The notes below the pieces were generated by a model, which saw only the letters and a program-made list of their open reading frames with translations, was not told where the DNA came from and did no database searches. A DNA stretch of 64,000 nt from an uncultured Ferrimonas sp. GTDB lineage: Bacteria > Pseudomonadota > Gammaproteobacteria > Enterobacterales > Shewanellaceae. This document shows, in pieces, positions 1 to 6,812 of this stretch. The stretch spans positions 62,001-126,000 of the forward strand of contig NZ_CANLCI010000003.1 of NCBI RefSeq assembly GCF_947489035.1, written 5' to 3'. The stretch's first letter is position 1; each line of letters begins with the position of its first letter. The translations under genes were made by a program, and so were the position numbers.

Positions 1-1091
1 TCGCCATAGTGCACCGATACGGTGATCCGCGCGGGCTCGCCGTAACTGTGGCCTAAATAATCCACCACGGTTAAACCGTTGATCTGTCCGATGCGTTCGC
101 CGCTGGTGTCGACCCGAACTAAGGATTCTTCGATGTTACGCTGGGAATAGATCTCGATGCTGTTGTGACGCTGACGCATCGAAGCCAACGCTGCGATCAG
201 CGCGTCGGCATCCACCGTGTCGCTTTGCACCTGAGCAAACAATTGCCCAAGTTGATGCCATGCCAACGATAAACGCTTTTGGTGTTCGCAGATCCGGCTG
301 GCGTGAATCGTTAATTGTTGCAAGCCACTTTGGGTTAAGGGCTGGCCACGATATTGCTGGCACACAAGGTTGGCGGCGTTGGCCCACTGCTGTGGATCTT
401 GGTCGTCATCCACAAACCATTCCGGCTGGATCTCGGCCAGTAAGCTTACGTGATCGGCAAATTCTGGATCGTAGCCATGCAGTGCATCGTAGGTCAGTGC
501 ATCACCAACAATGATCACCTTACAGGTTACCGGTACCTTAATGGCGCTGCCGCTAAAGGCGACATAACCGCGCTTCAATGCTTCTTTAACAATGCCCCAG
601 CGGCTTGGTTTCTCCGCCATGCTTTCCGCTGGCAGCACCAGCAGTTCGCAACTGGCTAAGAGCCCAGGAAAATAATGCCCTTGCTTATCGATGGTGCCGA
701 TCAGCGTTTTTTTCGATAACGGCTGATCGATGTATTTGATCCGCGCTAACGACTGCAACACCGTGACCTGTGGATCCGCTTCGGCTTGCGCCATCTGCTC
801 AGCATTGTACTTATGCAGCTGCTGACCATCGCTGTGCTCCACCGCAACAAGGCTGCCCGGGTTTGGTGCAATCGGGTAGTGGTGCTCTAATGCATTGATC
901 AATTGCTCTGAATTAAAACCAGAGATGCTCGACAGGTAGAGCTGCTGATCATCACAGCGCTGGAACAACTGCCAAGCTGAGATACAGCGTTGCTGGCCCA
1001 ACAGCCACGGCGACTGCTGTGGGTCGAGCGGCGGTAAGGTAATGGCAAAGTTGGGTTTCAATAACTCGGGCGCTAATCGCAAAGGGTGCAA
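1..1091 (-). CDS. lonH: LonH/YcbZ-like Lon-family protease (partial, C-terminus outside window)
   Basis: This reading frame is open from the window edge and was read by translating the reverse strand. About 363 residues of the N-terminal part are visible. The last visible stretch, GLTVVDYLGHSYGEPARITV, matches the entry into the Lon protease domain of E. coli YcbZ, and the central part (GLLASCELLVLPAESM, then KVIIVGD) follows YcbZ as well. No Walker A motif is visible, which is usual for this Lon-like family. The catalytic Ser/Lys lie beyond the edge. There is no in-frame ATG: an in-frame TAA lies upstream, then TTG at 1089-1091 preceded by GGAG at 8 nt spacing, so a TTG start is inferred. 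The gene is divergent from the SOS-boxed recombinase. In E. coli ycbZ neighbours matP, which matters for the MatP-like gene nearby. Confidence 0.85.
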   Translation of the reverse strand, partial: MHPLRLAPELLKPNFAITLPPLDPQQSPWLLGQQRCISAWQLFQRCDDQQLYLSSISGFNSEQLINALEHHYPIAPNPGSLVAVEHSDGQQLHKYNAEQMAQAEADPQVTVLQSLARIKYIDQPLSKKTLIGTIDKQGHYFPGLLASCELLVLPAESMAEKPSRWGIVKEALKRGYVAFSGSAIKVPVTCKVIIVGDALTYDALHGYDPEFADHVSLLAEIQPEWFVDDDQDPQQWANAANLVCQQYRGQPLTQSGLQQLTIHASRICEHQKRLSLAWHQLGQLFAQVQSDTVDADALIAALASMRQRHNSIEIYSQRNIEESLVRVDTSGERIGQINGLTVVDYLGHSYGEPARITVSVHYG

Positions 1092-1199
1092 AAGAGGTGC
1101 TCCACTGGGGGTTGGAAGGGCTTAAAAACTGGCATTATATCATAGCGTTTATCGCGACTAATGGCGGAAACAGTGGGCTGAAGTACCATTTTTACCGTA

Positions 1200-1219
1200 T
1201 ACTGTATAAATATACAGTT
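1200..1219 (+). promoter_or_regulatory. LexA (SOS) box
   Basis: The sequence TACTGTATAAATATACAGTT contains CTGT-N8-ACAG with an AT-only spacer, nearly identical to the E. coli LexA consensus. It lies in the divergent intergenic region, 12 bp before the ATG at 1232 of the first recombinase and about 110 bp upstream of lonH. LexA bound here would cover the likely core promoter of the recombinase, so DNA-damage induction is inferred. Effects on lonH are possible but less likely at that distance. Confidence 0.85.
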
Positions 1220-1231
1220 ATGGTGTTTTTC

Positions 1232-2512
1232 ATGAATTCCCTATTAAAACCACAGCCCTTATTCGACACACTGGCACAATTTGAACAAAGTAACGACGAT
1301 ATCAACGCTCGGATCGCTAAGGTTACTTTAACCGTGGCTGCCGATGCCGGCTTACTCTACGAACTGGCGATCGATTGGCTGGTTGAGCAAAAACACAATG
1401 AGAATAATTTTAAAAGCCATCGCAGTGAGCTCACCACATTCCTCATTTGGTGTTGGCACGTTGAACAGTTAAGCGTCGAGCAAGTCGATCGGCGCTTATT
1501 GGGGCGCTATCTCGAGTTTTGCCAAAGCCCACCACAAGACTGGATCGGCTATCGCAATGTGGCCCAATTTAAGGGCAAGGATGAGCGGCTACCCAACGTT
1601 GATTGGCTGCCTTTTTTGGGCAAGTATGAAAATGGCACACCTCGTCCATATCGCTTAGCACCGGCGGCAATCAAAACCAAGCTGGCGCTGTTATCGGCTT
1701 TTTTCAGTTACCTGATTGAGATGGATTATACCGAGCGCAACCCGGCGGCCAGCTTGCTTCGCAGCGGGCGCTTTAAGGGCGAATCTCGAATCAAAGGGCT
1801 GCATGAAGATGACGACGCGCTGAAATCATTTACGGATCTGCAATGGTCTTACGTATTGCAGTTTGCCAATCAACAGTCACAGCAGCAGCCTGCCGCTTTC
1901 GGTCGAAGCCGCTTTTTAATCCAATTACTGTATAGCTGCTATTTGCGTGTTTCCGAAGTGGCCGCCAGACCGGGGTTTGCGCCGGTGATGGGGCAGTTTC
2001 GACGCGACAGTAAAACCGGCGTGTGGGGCTTTTTTGTGCCGGTATCGAAAGGGGGAAAAAGTCGGACCGTGGCGGTTTCAGATCAGTTACTGGCCGCGCT
2101 TACTCAATATCGAACTCAACTTGGGCTGTCTGAGCTGCCGGGGCCACGAGAGATGACGCCGCTGTTTATTCGCCATAAAGCGGCGGGACGAGGCCGAGAT
2201 CAAGGGGTGCGTAATGCCAATTTAGGGGTGCGGCAAATTCGCGAATTGGTGGACGAAGTGATCAGTGGCGCGGCCGAATTAGCGATGCAAGATGGCTTTG
2301 ATCAAGACGCTCGCGAGATGCGTGAACTCTCGGCCCACAGTTTGCGCCATACCGGGATCAGCCACGACATTAACTTACAACGCCGCCCGTTATCCCATGT
2401 TCAGGCCGATGCCGGCCACGATAGCATCGATACCACCAGTAAATATCTGCACACTTCGCGGGTAGAGCGCCACCAAAGTGCGAAAACAAAGCCCCTTGAT
2501 CACCTGCAGTAA
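1232..2512 (+). CDS. Tyrosine recombinase, SOS-boxed
   Basis: Site-specific recombinase/integrase of the tyrosine family, 426 residues from the chosen ATG. The whole catalytic set is present: R239 (CYLRVSEVAA), K273 (VSKGGKSR), H369 and R372 (SAHSLRHTG), H396 (AGHDS) and nucleophile Y405 (TTSKYLH), with the canonical nine-residue step from H396 to Y405. The N-terminal ~200 residues form the core-binding part. ATG at 1232 has GGTG six bases upstream; ATG at 1220 (MVFF) is possible but abuts the LexA box, and the frame upstream of the box is not expected to be translated. It is longer than XerC/D (~300) and IntI (~320), and no attC arrays are seen. It runs convergently into a second recombinase with only 7 bp between stop codons. 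Target site unknown. Confidence 0.85.
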   Translation: MNSLLKPQPLFDTLAQFEQSNDDINARIAKVTLTVAADAGLLYELAIDWLVEQKHNENNFKSHRSELTTFLIWCWHVEQLSVEQVDRRLLGRYLEFCQSPPQDWIGYRNVAQFKGKDERLPNVDWLPFLGKYENGTPRPYRLAPAAIKTKLALLSAFFSYLIEMDYTERNPAASLLRSGRFKGESRIKGLHEDDDALKSFTDLQWSYVLQFANQQSQQQPAAFGRSRFLIQLLYSCYLRVSEVAARPGFAPVMGQFRRDSKTGVWGFFVPVSKGGKSRTVAVSDQLLAALTQYRTQLGLSELPGPREMTPLFIRHKAAGRGRDQGVRNANLGVRQIRELVDEVISGAAELAMQDGFDQDAREMRELSAHSLRHTGISHDINLQRRPLSHVQADAGHDSIDTTSKYLHTSRVERHQSAKTKPLDHLQ

Positions 2513-2519
2513 CGGCAGC

Positions 2520-3566
2520 TTAGTAAAGCCCGTTGCCTGCGTGGTTATCAAATTGGCCACAATCATCCAGATACAACATCAACGTTTTTGGATCTTTGTG
2601 GCCGCTTACCTTCATCACTTCACTGATTGGCGCACCTTTGGCTAAGGCTGAATCAATAAAACCACGGCGTAACGAGTGGCCGCTGATGTGGTTGTTGCCC
2701 ATCAAGGCGCTCGCGCAACGCCTTTGAATAATGCGCGCAATCGAAGATGGGTGCAGGCCACTGGTTCCTGCCGCGCCATTGCGATTAGCGCGGCGAAGTA
2801 GGGGGCCGCTCACGCTGTTAACGGCATTAAGGTATTGGCTGAGTAACGCAACGGGGCAACTGTTGCTGTTTTTTCCCAACACAATGTGGATCTGGCTGTA
2901 TTCCTGCCGCCGTTTACGTTGTTCAAAGCCTAAAATCGCGCCGTTGGGGTAGATGCGGATCTGCTCGATTTGCAATGAGGCTAAATCGCTTACCCGCATC
3001 GCCCCAGCAAACCCCAGCGCAATAATCAGTTTATCTCGCAGCATGACAAAGGGGTGATCGTCAATGCTGTCGACCACCATCGGCAACCAATCGGCACGCA
3101 ATGCCCCAGCCCGTTTGGGCTTTGATGGCAGCAAGCGGCTGATCCCTGCCAGTTGATCCAGCAAGATGGGATCGGTCGCGGGGTTGCTGTCGAGCAACTG
3201 ATCAAAAAACCATTTGATGCTGCTATGGCGCCGCCGAATGCTACGAATGGCTAACGCTTTACCGCGATACAAGGTGGATTCATTGTTGCTGTGCTGATAC
3301 TTCAGTCGGTTTAAACAATCATCGGTCGCCATATGGCTAAGCCATAAACACAGATCGGCACTGGTGGCTTGCTTGGGGCTAACCCCGTGGCAGCGACACC
3401 AGATTTGGTACTGACGCAGATCGGATTGTCGGGCTTGCCAAGTCTTGTCGGAGACTCGGGCACGATGGATCTGCGCTAAGCGATCCAGATCCTGCTGGTT
3501 GATCGTTGCGGTAAAGGAGGGCAGTTGTCGCTGCTCGGCCAGTTGTTGTACGGATAGCGAATTCAA
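2520..3566 (-). CDS. Tyrosine recombinase, second and convergent
   Basis: Tyrosine-family site-specific recombinase, 348 residues, intact. Catalytic residues visible: R191 (GAMRVSDLASL), a basic hairpin near 216-221 that may supply the lysine, H297 and R300 (SGHSLRRGF), H323 (SGHKDP) and Y332 (TLMLYLDD), with nine residues from H323 to Y332. The N-terminal core-binding domain covers roughly residues 20-145. It is not a duplicate of the recombinase at 1232-2512; the two share only the family motifs. The start is a TTG at 3564-3566 with no convincing Shine-Dalgarno, so the exact start is uncertain. A perfect 16-6-16 inverted repeat lies 50 bp upstream of the start. Function beyond recombination is not known. 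Confidence 0.85.
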   Translation of the reverse strand: MNSLSVQQLAEQRQLPSFTATINQQDLDRLAQIHRARVSDKTWQARQSDLRQYQIWCRCHGVSPKQATSADLCLWLSHMATDDCLNRLKYQHSNNESTLYRGKALAIRSIRRRHSSIKWFFDQLLDSNPATDPILLDQLAGISRLLPSKPKRAGALRADWLPMVVDSIDDHPFVMLRDKLIIALGFAGAMRVSDLASLQIEQIRIYPNGAILGFEQRKRRQEYSQIHIVLGKNSNSCPVALLSQYLNAVNSVSGPLLRRANRNGAAGTSGLHPSSIARIIQRRCASALMGNNHISGHSLRRGFIDSALAKGAPISEVMKVSGHKDPKTLMLYLDDCGQFDNHAGNGLY

Positions 3567-3615
3567 CTAAAATATCTTGTATAACATTGAGTTGCGTAAG
3601 GATACTGGGTCTTAT

Positions 3616-3653
3616 AAATTAGATCAACTAACGGCAATTAGTTGATCTAATTT
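3616..3653. repeat. Perfect inverted repeat, 16-6-16, recombinase-site-like
   Basis: Left arm AAATTAGATCAACTAA (3616-3631) and right arm TTAGTTGATCTAATTT (3638-3653) are exact reverse complements around the asymmetric spacer CGGCAA. Two inverted arms around a 6-8 bp spacer is the geometry of tyrosine-recombinase core sites (XerCD/dif 11-6-11, Cre/lox 13-8-13). It sits between the second recombinase and the MatP-like gene. A terminator for the MatP-like gene is the main alternative, but there is no U-tract and the stem is AT-rich. Assignment as a recombination site is inference. Confidence 0.6.
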
Positions 3654-3685
3654 GATCGCACAAATGCGAACTGAGCCATGGCCGA

Positions 3686-4090
3686 TCATTCCTGTGGCGT
3701 TGAAACCTCGCGAGCCATCCATAGGATCGCTTCGGAATAACTGCTGAGCTGATACTGGGAAATTACCTTTGTCAGCGCAGTATAGGCGGCGGCATCAATA
3801 TCAATGGCCTTCGTTTGTTTGCGTTGCCGGTGACAAAAACTGCTGTAACGACGGCGCAAGATGGGCAGTTTATCTAAGCCAAAGTCATCAGCGATAAAAG
3901 CGGTGATTTGATTATTCAGTTGAACCGAGCAATTCAGCGATTGCCATTGCGGCAATCGTGTTGCATGCACCTGGCTACGCCAAGCGCCAATATCGGACTG
4001 ATTGCTGTAACTGAGCAAAAATGGATCGGTGCGGCTAAGCAGGAATTCAATAAAGTGCAGATCGAGAGGCTTCATGGTCACATGTGGCAT
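3686..4090 (-). CDS. MatP-like ribbon-helix-helix DNA-binding protein, short form
   Basis: 134 residues from ATG at 4090. The C-terminal half resembles E. coli MatP: an arginine-rich stretch (ILRRRYSSFCHRQRKQ, about 78-92) leads into a ribbon-helix-helix (KAIDIDAAAYTALTKVISQY, then SSYSEAILWM, about 94-127), paralleling MatP's RRKRHF...KKSIDLEF...LSETIVQLIEDA. MatP organises the Ter macrodomain by binding matS. This protein stops right after the RHH and lacks MatP's C-terminal coiled coil. It lies 0.6 kb from dif and in a lonH neighbourhood, as matP does in E. coli, which supports the call. The start is uncertain: GGA lies upstream of ATG 4090, and ATGs at 4075 and 4162 are alternatives. It may be a divergent MatP or a specialised relative serving the recombinases. 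Confidence 0.5.
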   Translation of the reverse strand: MPHVTMKPLDLHFIEFLLSRTDPFLLSYSNQSDIGAWRSQVHATRLPQWQSLNCSVQLNNQITAFIADDFGLDKLPILRRRYSSFCHRQRKQTKAIDIDAAAYTALTKVISQYQLSSYSEAILWMAREVSTPQE

Positions 4091-4106
4091 TGTTAATATT
4101 TCCGTA

Positions 4107-4112
4107 ATTATA
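4107..4112 (-). promoter_or_regulatory. Candidate -10 element of the MatP-like gene
   Basis: The minus strand reads TATAAT, a perfect -10 hexamer, ending 17 bp before the ATG at 4090. A TTGTCC lies about 19 bp upstream as a poor -35. If used, the transcript would begin near 4100 and have almost no leader. The 24-bp palindrome lies just upstream, well placed for autoregulation. Confidence 0.4.
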
Positions 4113-4142
4113 ACGTTATGCCACACAAAAAGGACAAAAAAC

Positions 4143-4166
4143 ATCAATGTCACATGTGACATTGAT
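4143..4166. promoter_or_regulatory. 24-bp perfect palindrome, candidate operator
   Basis: Each half reads ATCAATGTCACA toward the centre, giving a perfect 24-bp palindrome with core GTCACATGTGAC. A diverged copy of the core (GGTCACATGTGGCAT, 4076-4090) overlaps the start codon of the MatP-like gene. The two copies flank the candidate promoter. The GTCAC/GTGAC half-sites are those of MatP's matS (GTGAC-N3-GTCAC) but inverted in order. Autorepression by the RHH protein is inferred. Confidence 0.55.
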
Positions 4167-4293
4167 TGACGCGAAACATGCCTAGCAAGATCAAAACCGA
4201 TTTGCAGCAGCTAAGATAAGGTGTGCTGTGAACGCAATCGAGGATCAGTACGGCAGAGCTGTTTGGCTTCTTACGGAATTTAACGGAGGTAGC

Positions 4294-4482
4294 ATGACCT
4301 TATCTTTTAATTTGTTGGCGCAGCAAGCCGCTGAGTTAGGTTTTGGGGTACGGCAAATTGATAATCTGCATTACGATCTGTATGCCATCGACAGCAACCA
4401 GCAAGATCACAATCAGTCGCAACTCAGTAAACAGCAGTTGTTAGATGAGCTGGCCCAGATCGCATTGGAGCAACAACGATGA
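4294..4482 (+). CDS. Hypothetical small protein
   Basis: 62 residues from ATG 4294, chosen because GGAGG stands five bases upstream; the frame extends back to a GTG at 4228 without a good ribosome site. The product begins MTLSFNLLAQQAAELGFGVR and ends in a Gln/Leu-rich helix (KQQLLDELAQIALEQQR). No domain is recognised and no cysteine or membrane segment is seen. It lies between the MatP-like gene and dif. A real gene is plausible because of the ribosome site, but the function is unknown. Confidence 0.45.
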   Translation: MTLSFNLLAQQAAELGFGVRQIDNLHYDLYAIDSNQQDHNQSQLSKQQLLDELAQIALEQQR

Positions 4483-4598
4483 TGCTCAACAGCTTTGCCT
4501 GAAACCGCGTGGCCAATGGCAAGCGCTTGGGATCAATACCAAGCCAACCAAGCCAAACGCTGAACAGCTGCAGATCCGGTATTCAGCATAAGCAGCAC

Positions 4599-4626
4599 AA
4601 TGCCGATAATCCTATTTATCGGCATT
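4599..4626. terminator. Hairpin left of dif, possible terminator
   Basis: AATGCCGATAA and TTATCGGCATT form a perfect 11-bp stem with a six-base loop. Only a short T-rich stretch follows, so termination is weak. It could end the small gene at 4294-4482 or be a structure tied to the adjacent dif. Confidence 0.4.
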
Positions 4627-4667
4627 AGTTTCTCAGCCAGTTCTACCGTTGTTGATAAACACACGCC

Positions 4668-4695
4668 ACTGCGCACAATGTATATTATGTTAAAT
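4668..4695 (+). other. dif: dif site (XerC/XerD chromosome dimer resolution)
   Basis: A 28-bp site with 11-6-11 architecture. Left arm ACTGCGCACAA matches the E. coli XerC arm at 8 of 11 positions. The centre TGTATA and right (XerD) arm TTATGTTAAAT are identical to E. coli dif. XerC and XerD act here with FtsK to resolve chromosome dimers, so this marks the terminus where the replichores meet. The XerD arm points right. No second dif-like copy was seen in the window, so there is no sign of a complete dif-flanked (IMEX-type) insertion. Confidence 0.93.
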
Positions 4696-5090
4696 GGATT
4701 GTGTTCGTAGATAATCAGGCTCTTGCTGCTGTTAGATCCACGCTTCCAATGGCCGTAATTGAAAGCCACGTTATCCAACACCCTTGTTTCTATAAACTCG
4801 ATGCGTTGTTCTCTCGCCGAAACCATTTATCAGCTATCGCACATTCACACCAACGGATGTTGAACCACATCGCTTGGAAAGATCCAATCACATCATTCAC
4901 TGGCACCAAGACGGCCTTTGTCGAACATTCACTTTGGCTCCTTTGATGCGGGCTCTCGCCGTCGCCCTGGTTAAAGGCGATCGACAACAAATCAAGGTGG
5001 GCGCTGTTTTCATCGCACCGACTTGGCAACGCATTTGATATACTTGCCTCATTCACGGCCGCTCGGTCGATTTATCTTTTGAGACAAACA

Positions 5091-6272
5091 ATGCCTTTCT
5101 CCCGCCTTGGGTTGGATCAGCCAATCATTGATGCACTGAGTGCTCAGCAATACCAAACCCCAACTGAAATCCAACGGGATGCGATCCCAGCAATCATTGC
5201 TGGCAACAACCTAATTGCTGCCGCGCAAACCGGAACCGGTAAAACGGCGGCCTTTGCCTTGCCAATTTTGCAGCAGCTTTGTCAGCAACCAAGTGGCCGT
5301 AAAAAACGTTTTCGTGCTTTGGTGCTGGCACCTACTCGAGAACTGGTCAGCCAAGTTGCAGCCAGCTTTAACCGTTACGGTGCCAATTTAGCGCTTAAAG
5401 CCGTGGCGTTTTATGGCGGCGTAGACAGTAAGCCGCAAAAACAGGCGTTGTTGAATGGCGTTGATATCGTGGTGGCAACGCCCGGCCGCTTGATGGATCT
5501 GTACCAACAGCGCGCACTTCACTTTGACGAAGTGCAAACTTTGGTGCTGGATGAAGCGGACAAAATGTTGGATATGGGTTTTATCGATAAGATTGACGAC
5601 ATTGTGTCGCGCCTGCCAAGCGAACGTCAGTCGCTGCTGTTTTCGGCAACCTTGTCTAAAAAAGTTAGAGCCTTAGCCAAAAATGCCGTTGAGTCCCCGG
5701 TTGAGATCCGCATCGCCGCTAAGGATGCCAGTAAAACCAATATCGACCAGTGGCTGATCACGGTTGATAAAGATAAGAAGTCGGCGCTACTGAGCCATTT
5801 GATCCAAACAACGCCGTGGCAGCAAGCGCTGATTTTTATTGAAACCAAACACGGTGCAGCAAAGCTAGTAAGCCAACTCGCTAAGCGTGGTATCGAAGCC
5901 GAATGCTTACACAGTGGGCGTACTCAAGAGATCCGAGAGTCGATTCTAGCCAAATTTAAACAAGGTAAAATCAATTACTTAGTTGCAACTGGTGTGGCTG
6001 CTCGCGGCATTGATATTGATGATCTTGATCGGGTTGTGAACTACGATCTGCCCTTCCCTGCGGATGAATACGTACATCGCATCGGCCGCACCGGCCGTGG
6101 TTCCGCCACAGGTGAAGCGGTCTCGCTGGTCTCAAAAGACGATTTTAAAAATCTGTGCATGATTGAAAGCCGACTGAATCATTTGATTGAACGTCGTGAT
6201 ATCGAAGCGTTTGCACCGCGAAAAGTGGTGCCGGTTTCCATCTTAAATTACGTGCCTAAAGCGAAACGTTAA
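5091..6272 (+). CDS. rhlE: DEAD-box RNA helicase RhlE
   Basis: ATP-dependent RNA helicase, 393 residues from ATG 5091 (a TTG at 5079 adds four residues and is less likely). All DEAD-box motifs are present: Q motif (YQTPTEIQRDAIP), Walker A (AQTGTGKTA), APTREL, VATPGRL, VLDEADKML, LFSATL, VATGVAARGIDIDDLDRVV and YVHRIGRTGR. The N-terminus FSRLGLDQPIIDALSAQ fits RhlE. The usual long basic C-terminal tail is almost absent; the protein ends in PKAKR. Role: RNA remodelling in ribosome maturation and mRNA decay, by family. It is the first gene right of dif and has its own strong terminator. Confidence 0.88.
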   Translation: MPFSRLGLDQPIIDALSAQQYQTPTEIQRDAIPAIIAGNNLIAAAQTGTGKTAAFALPILQQLCQQPSGRKKRFRALVLAPTRELVSQVAASFNRYGANLALKAVAFYGGVDSKPQKQALLNGVDIVVATPGRLMDLYQQRALHFDEVQTLVLDEADKMLDMGFIDKIDDIVSRLPSERQSLLFSATLSKKVRALAKNAVESPVEIRIAAKDASKTNIDQWLITVDKDKKSALLSHLIQTTPWQQALIFIETKHGAAKLVSQLAKRGIEAECLHSGRTQEIRESILAKFKQGKINYLVATGVAARGIDIDDLDRVVNYDLPFPADEYVHRIGRTGRGSATGEAVSLVSKDDFKNLCMIESRLNHLIERRDIEAFAPRKVVPVSILNYVPKAKR

Positions 6273-6283
6273 GCGGCAATTAA

Positions 6284-6321
6284 GCACAAAAAAACGAGCC
6301 ATTTGGCTCGTTTTTTTGTGC
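6284..6321. terminator. Bidirectional terminator (rhlE / DUF1127)
   Basis: A 17-bp perfect stem with an ATTT loop: A-tract plus CGAGCC on one side, GGCTCG plus T7 on the other. It ends rhlE on the plus strand and the DUF1127 gene on the minus strand. Confidence 0.92.
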
Positions 6322-6345
6322 GCTGCTAATCGCAAATTGCCCATT

Positions 6346-6522
6346 TTAATGGATATGTTCACCGCGAGGGCAACGACCTTCGCAGTTAAAACCGATATCG
6401 CGCAAGACGTGATCCGGCAGATCAGATAACTGTTGCTCGGGGTGCTTTTTGCCCGCATTGAACGACAATGCCGCAGACGCACGGCTGAGAAGAATACGAA
6501 ATTGGTTCAGTTGTGCGGTCAT
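6346..6522 (-). CDS. DUF1127-type small protein
   Basis: 58 residues from ATG 6522, chosen over the upstream ATG (6552) because AGGAG lies six bases before it. The C-terminal motif LSDLPDHVLRDIGF matches the DUF1127 (YjiS-like) core, in which a short helix pair precedes a basic or Cys-containing tail; here the tail has two cysteines (FNCEGRCPRG). DUF1127 proteins in other proteobacteria have been linked to RNA binding and stress or phosphate adaptation, but nothing here fixes the role. Monocistronic. Confidence 0.75.
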   Translation of the reverse strand: MTAQLNQFRILLSRASAALSFNAGKKHPEQQLSDLPDHVLRDIGFNCEGRCPRGEHIH

Positions 6523-6812
6523 GATGGGCTCCTGAATAAGCAAAAAAGGCACTGAGCTGATGGGGCTATAGTGCGCTTACACCGTCTTTGCCTCAATCAA
6601 GAAAAAATGCTTGTGACATTAGTTATTTTTTCCTCGGTAGTGACTGATACGTGGTGCCTTTTCTAGATTTGAGCGGCCCCCTTGGCTTGAATAAACGGAC
6701 ATCACGACATGGCATTAATTGCTGTGCTATTTTCGGCTAAAGGGATGGCTGGCTTGGCCAGCAACTACACTAAAAGATCCATAAATCGTGCAATTGTCAC
6801 ATTGAGGTGTTG
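6523..6812. other. Intergenic region between the DUF1127 gene and mscK
   Basis: Divergent intergenic stretch that must hold the promoters of both flanking genes. No convincing operator was recognised. A 35-codon frame (6709-6816) overlaps the mscK start but lacks a ribosome site. Confidence 0.5.

Larger units (their letters stand above)
4483..5090. other. Gene-free stretch holding dif
   Basis: No convincing coding sequence. Short frames on both strands (4533-4826, 4701-4946, 4790-5056) overlap each other, lack ribosome sites and resemble nothing known to me. The stretch holds an 11-bp hairpin (4599-4626), the dif site (4668-4695) and, at 5039-5044, a TATACT that may be the -10 of rhlE. Confidence 0.6.

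Noticed and set aside
1232..2512. Reading the first recombinase as an integron integrase because of its SOS box
   Set aside because: It is about 100 residues longer than IntI and no attC-like repeats or cassettes follow; the next gene is another recombinase.
1128..4112. A second dif-like site that would make the recombinase island a dif-flanked (IMEX) insertion
   Set aside because: AT-rich stretches near 1130, 3575 and 4105 share only a few bases with dif arms and lack the 11-6-11 layout.
4533..5056. Three short frames around dif
   Set aside because: Mutually overlapping, no ribosome sites, and one covers dif itself.
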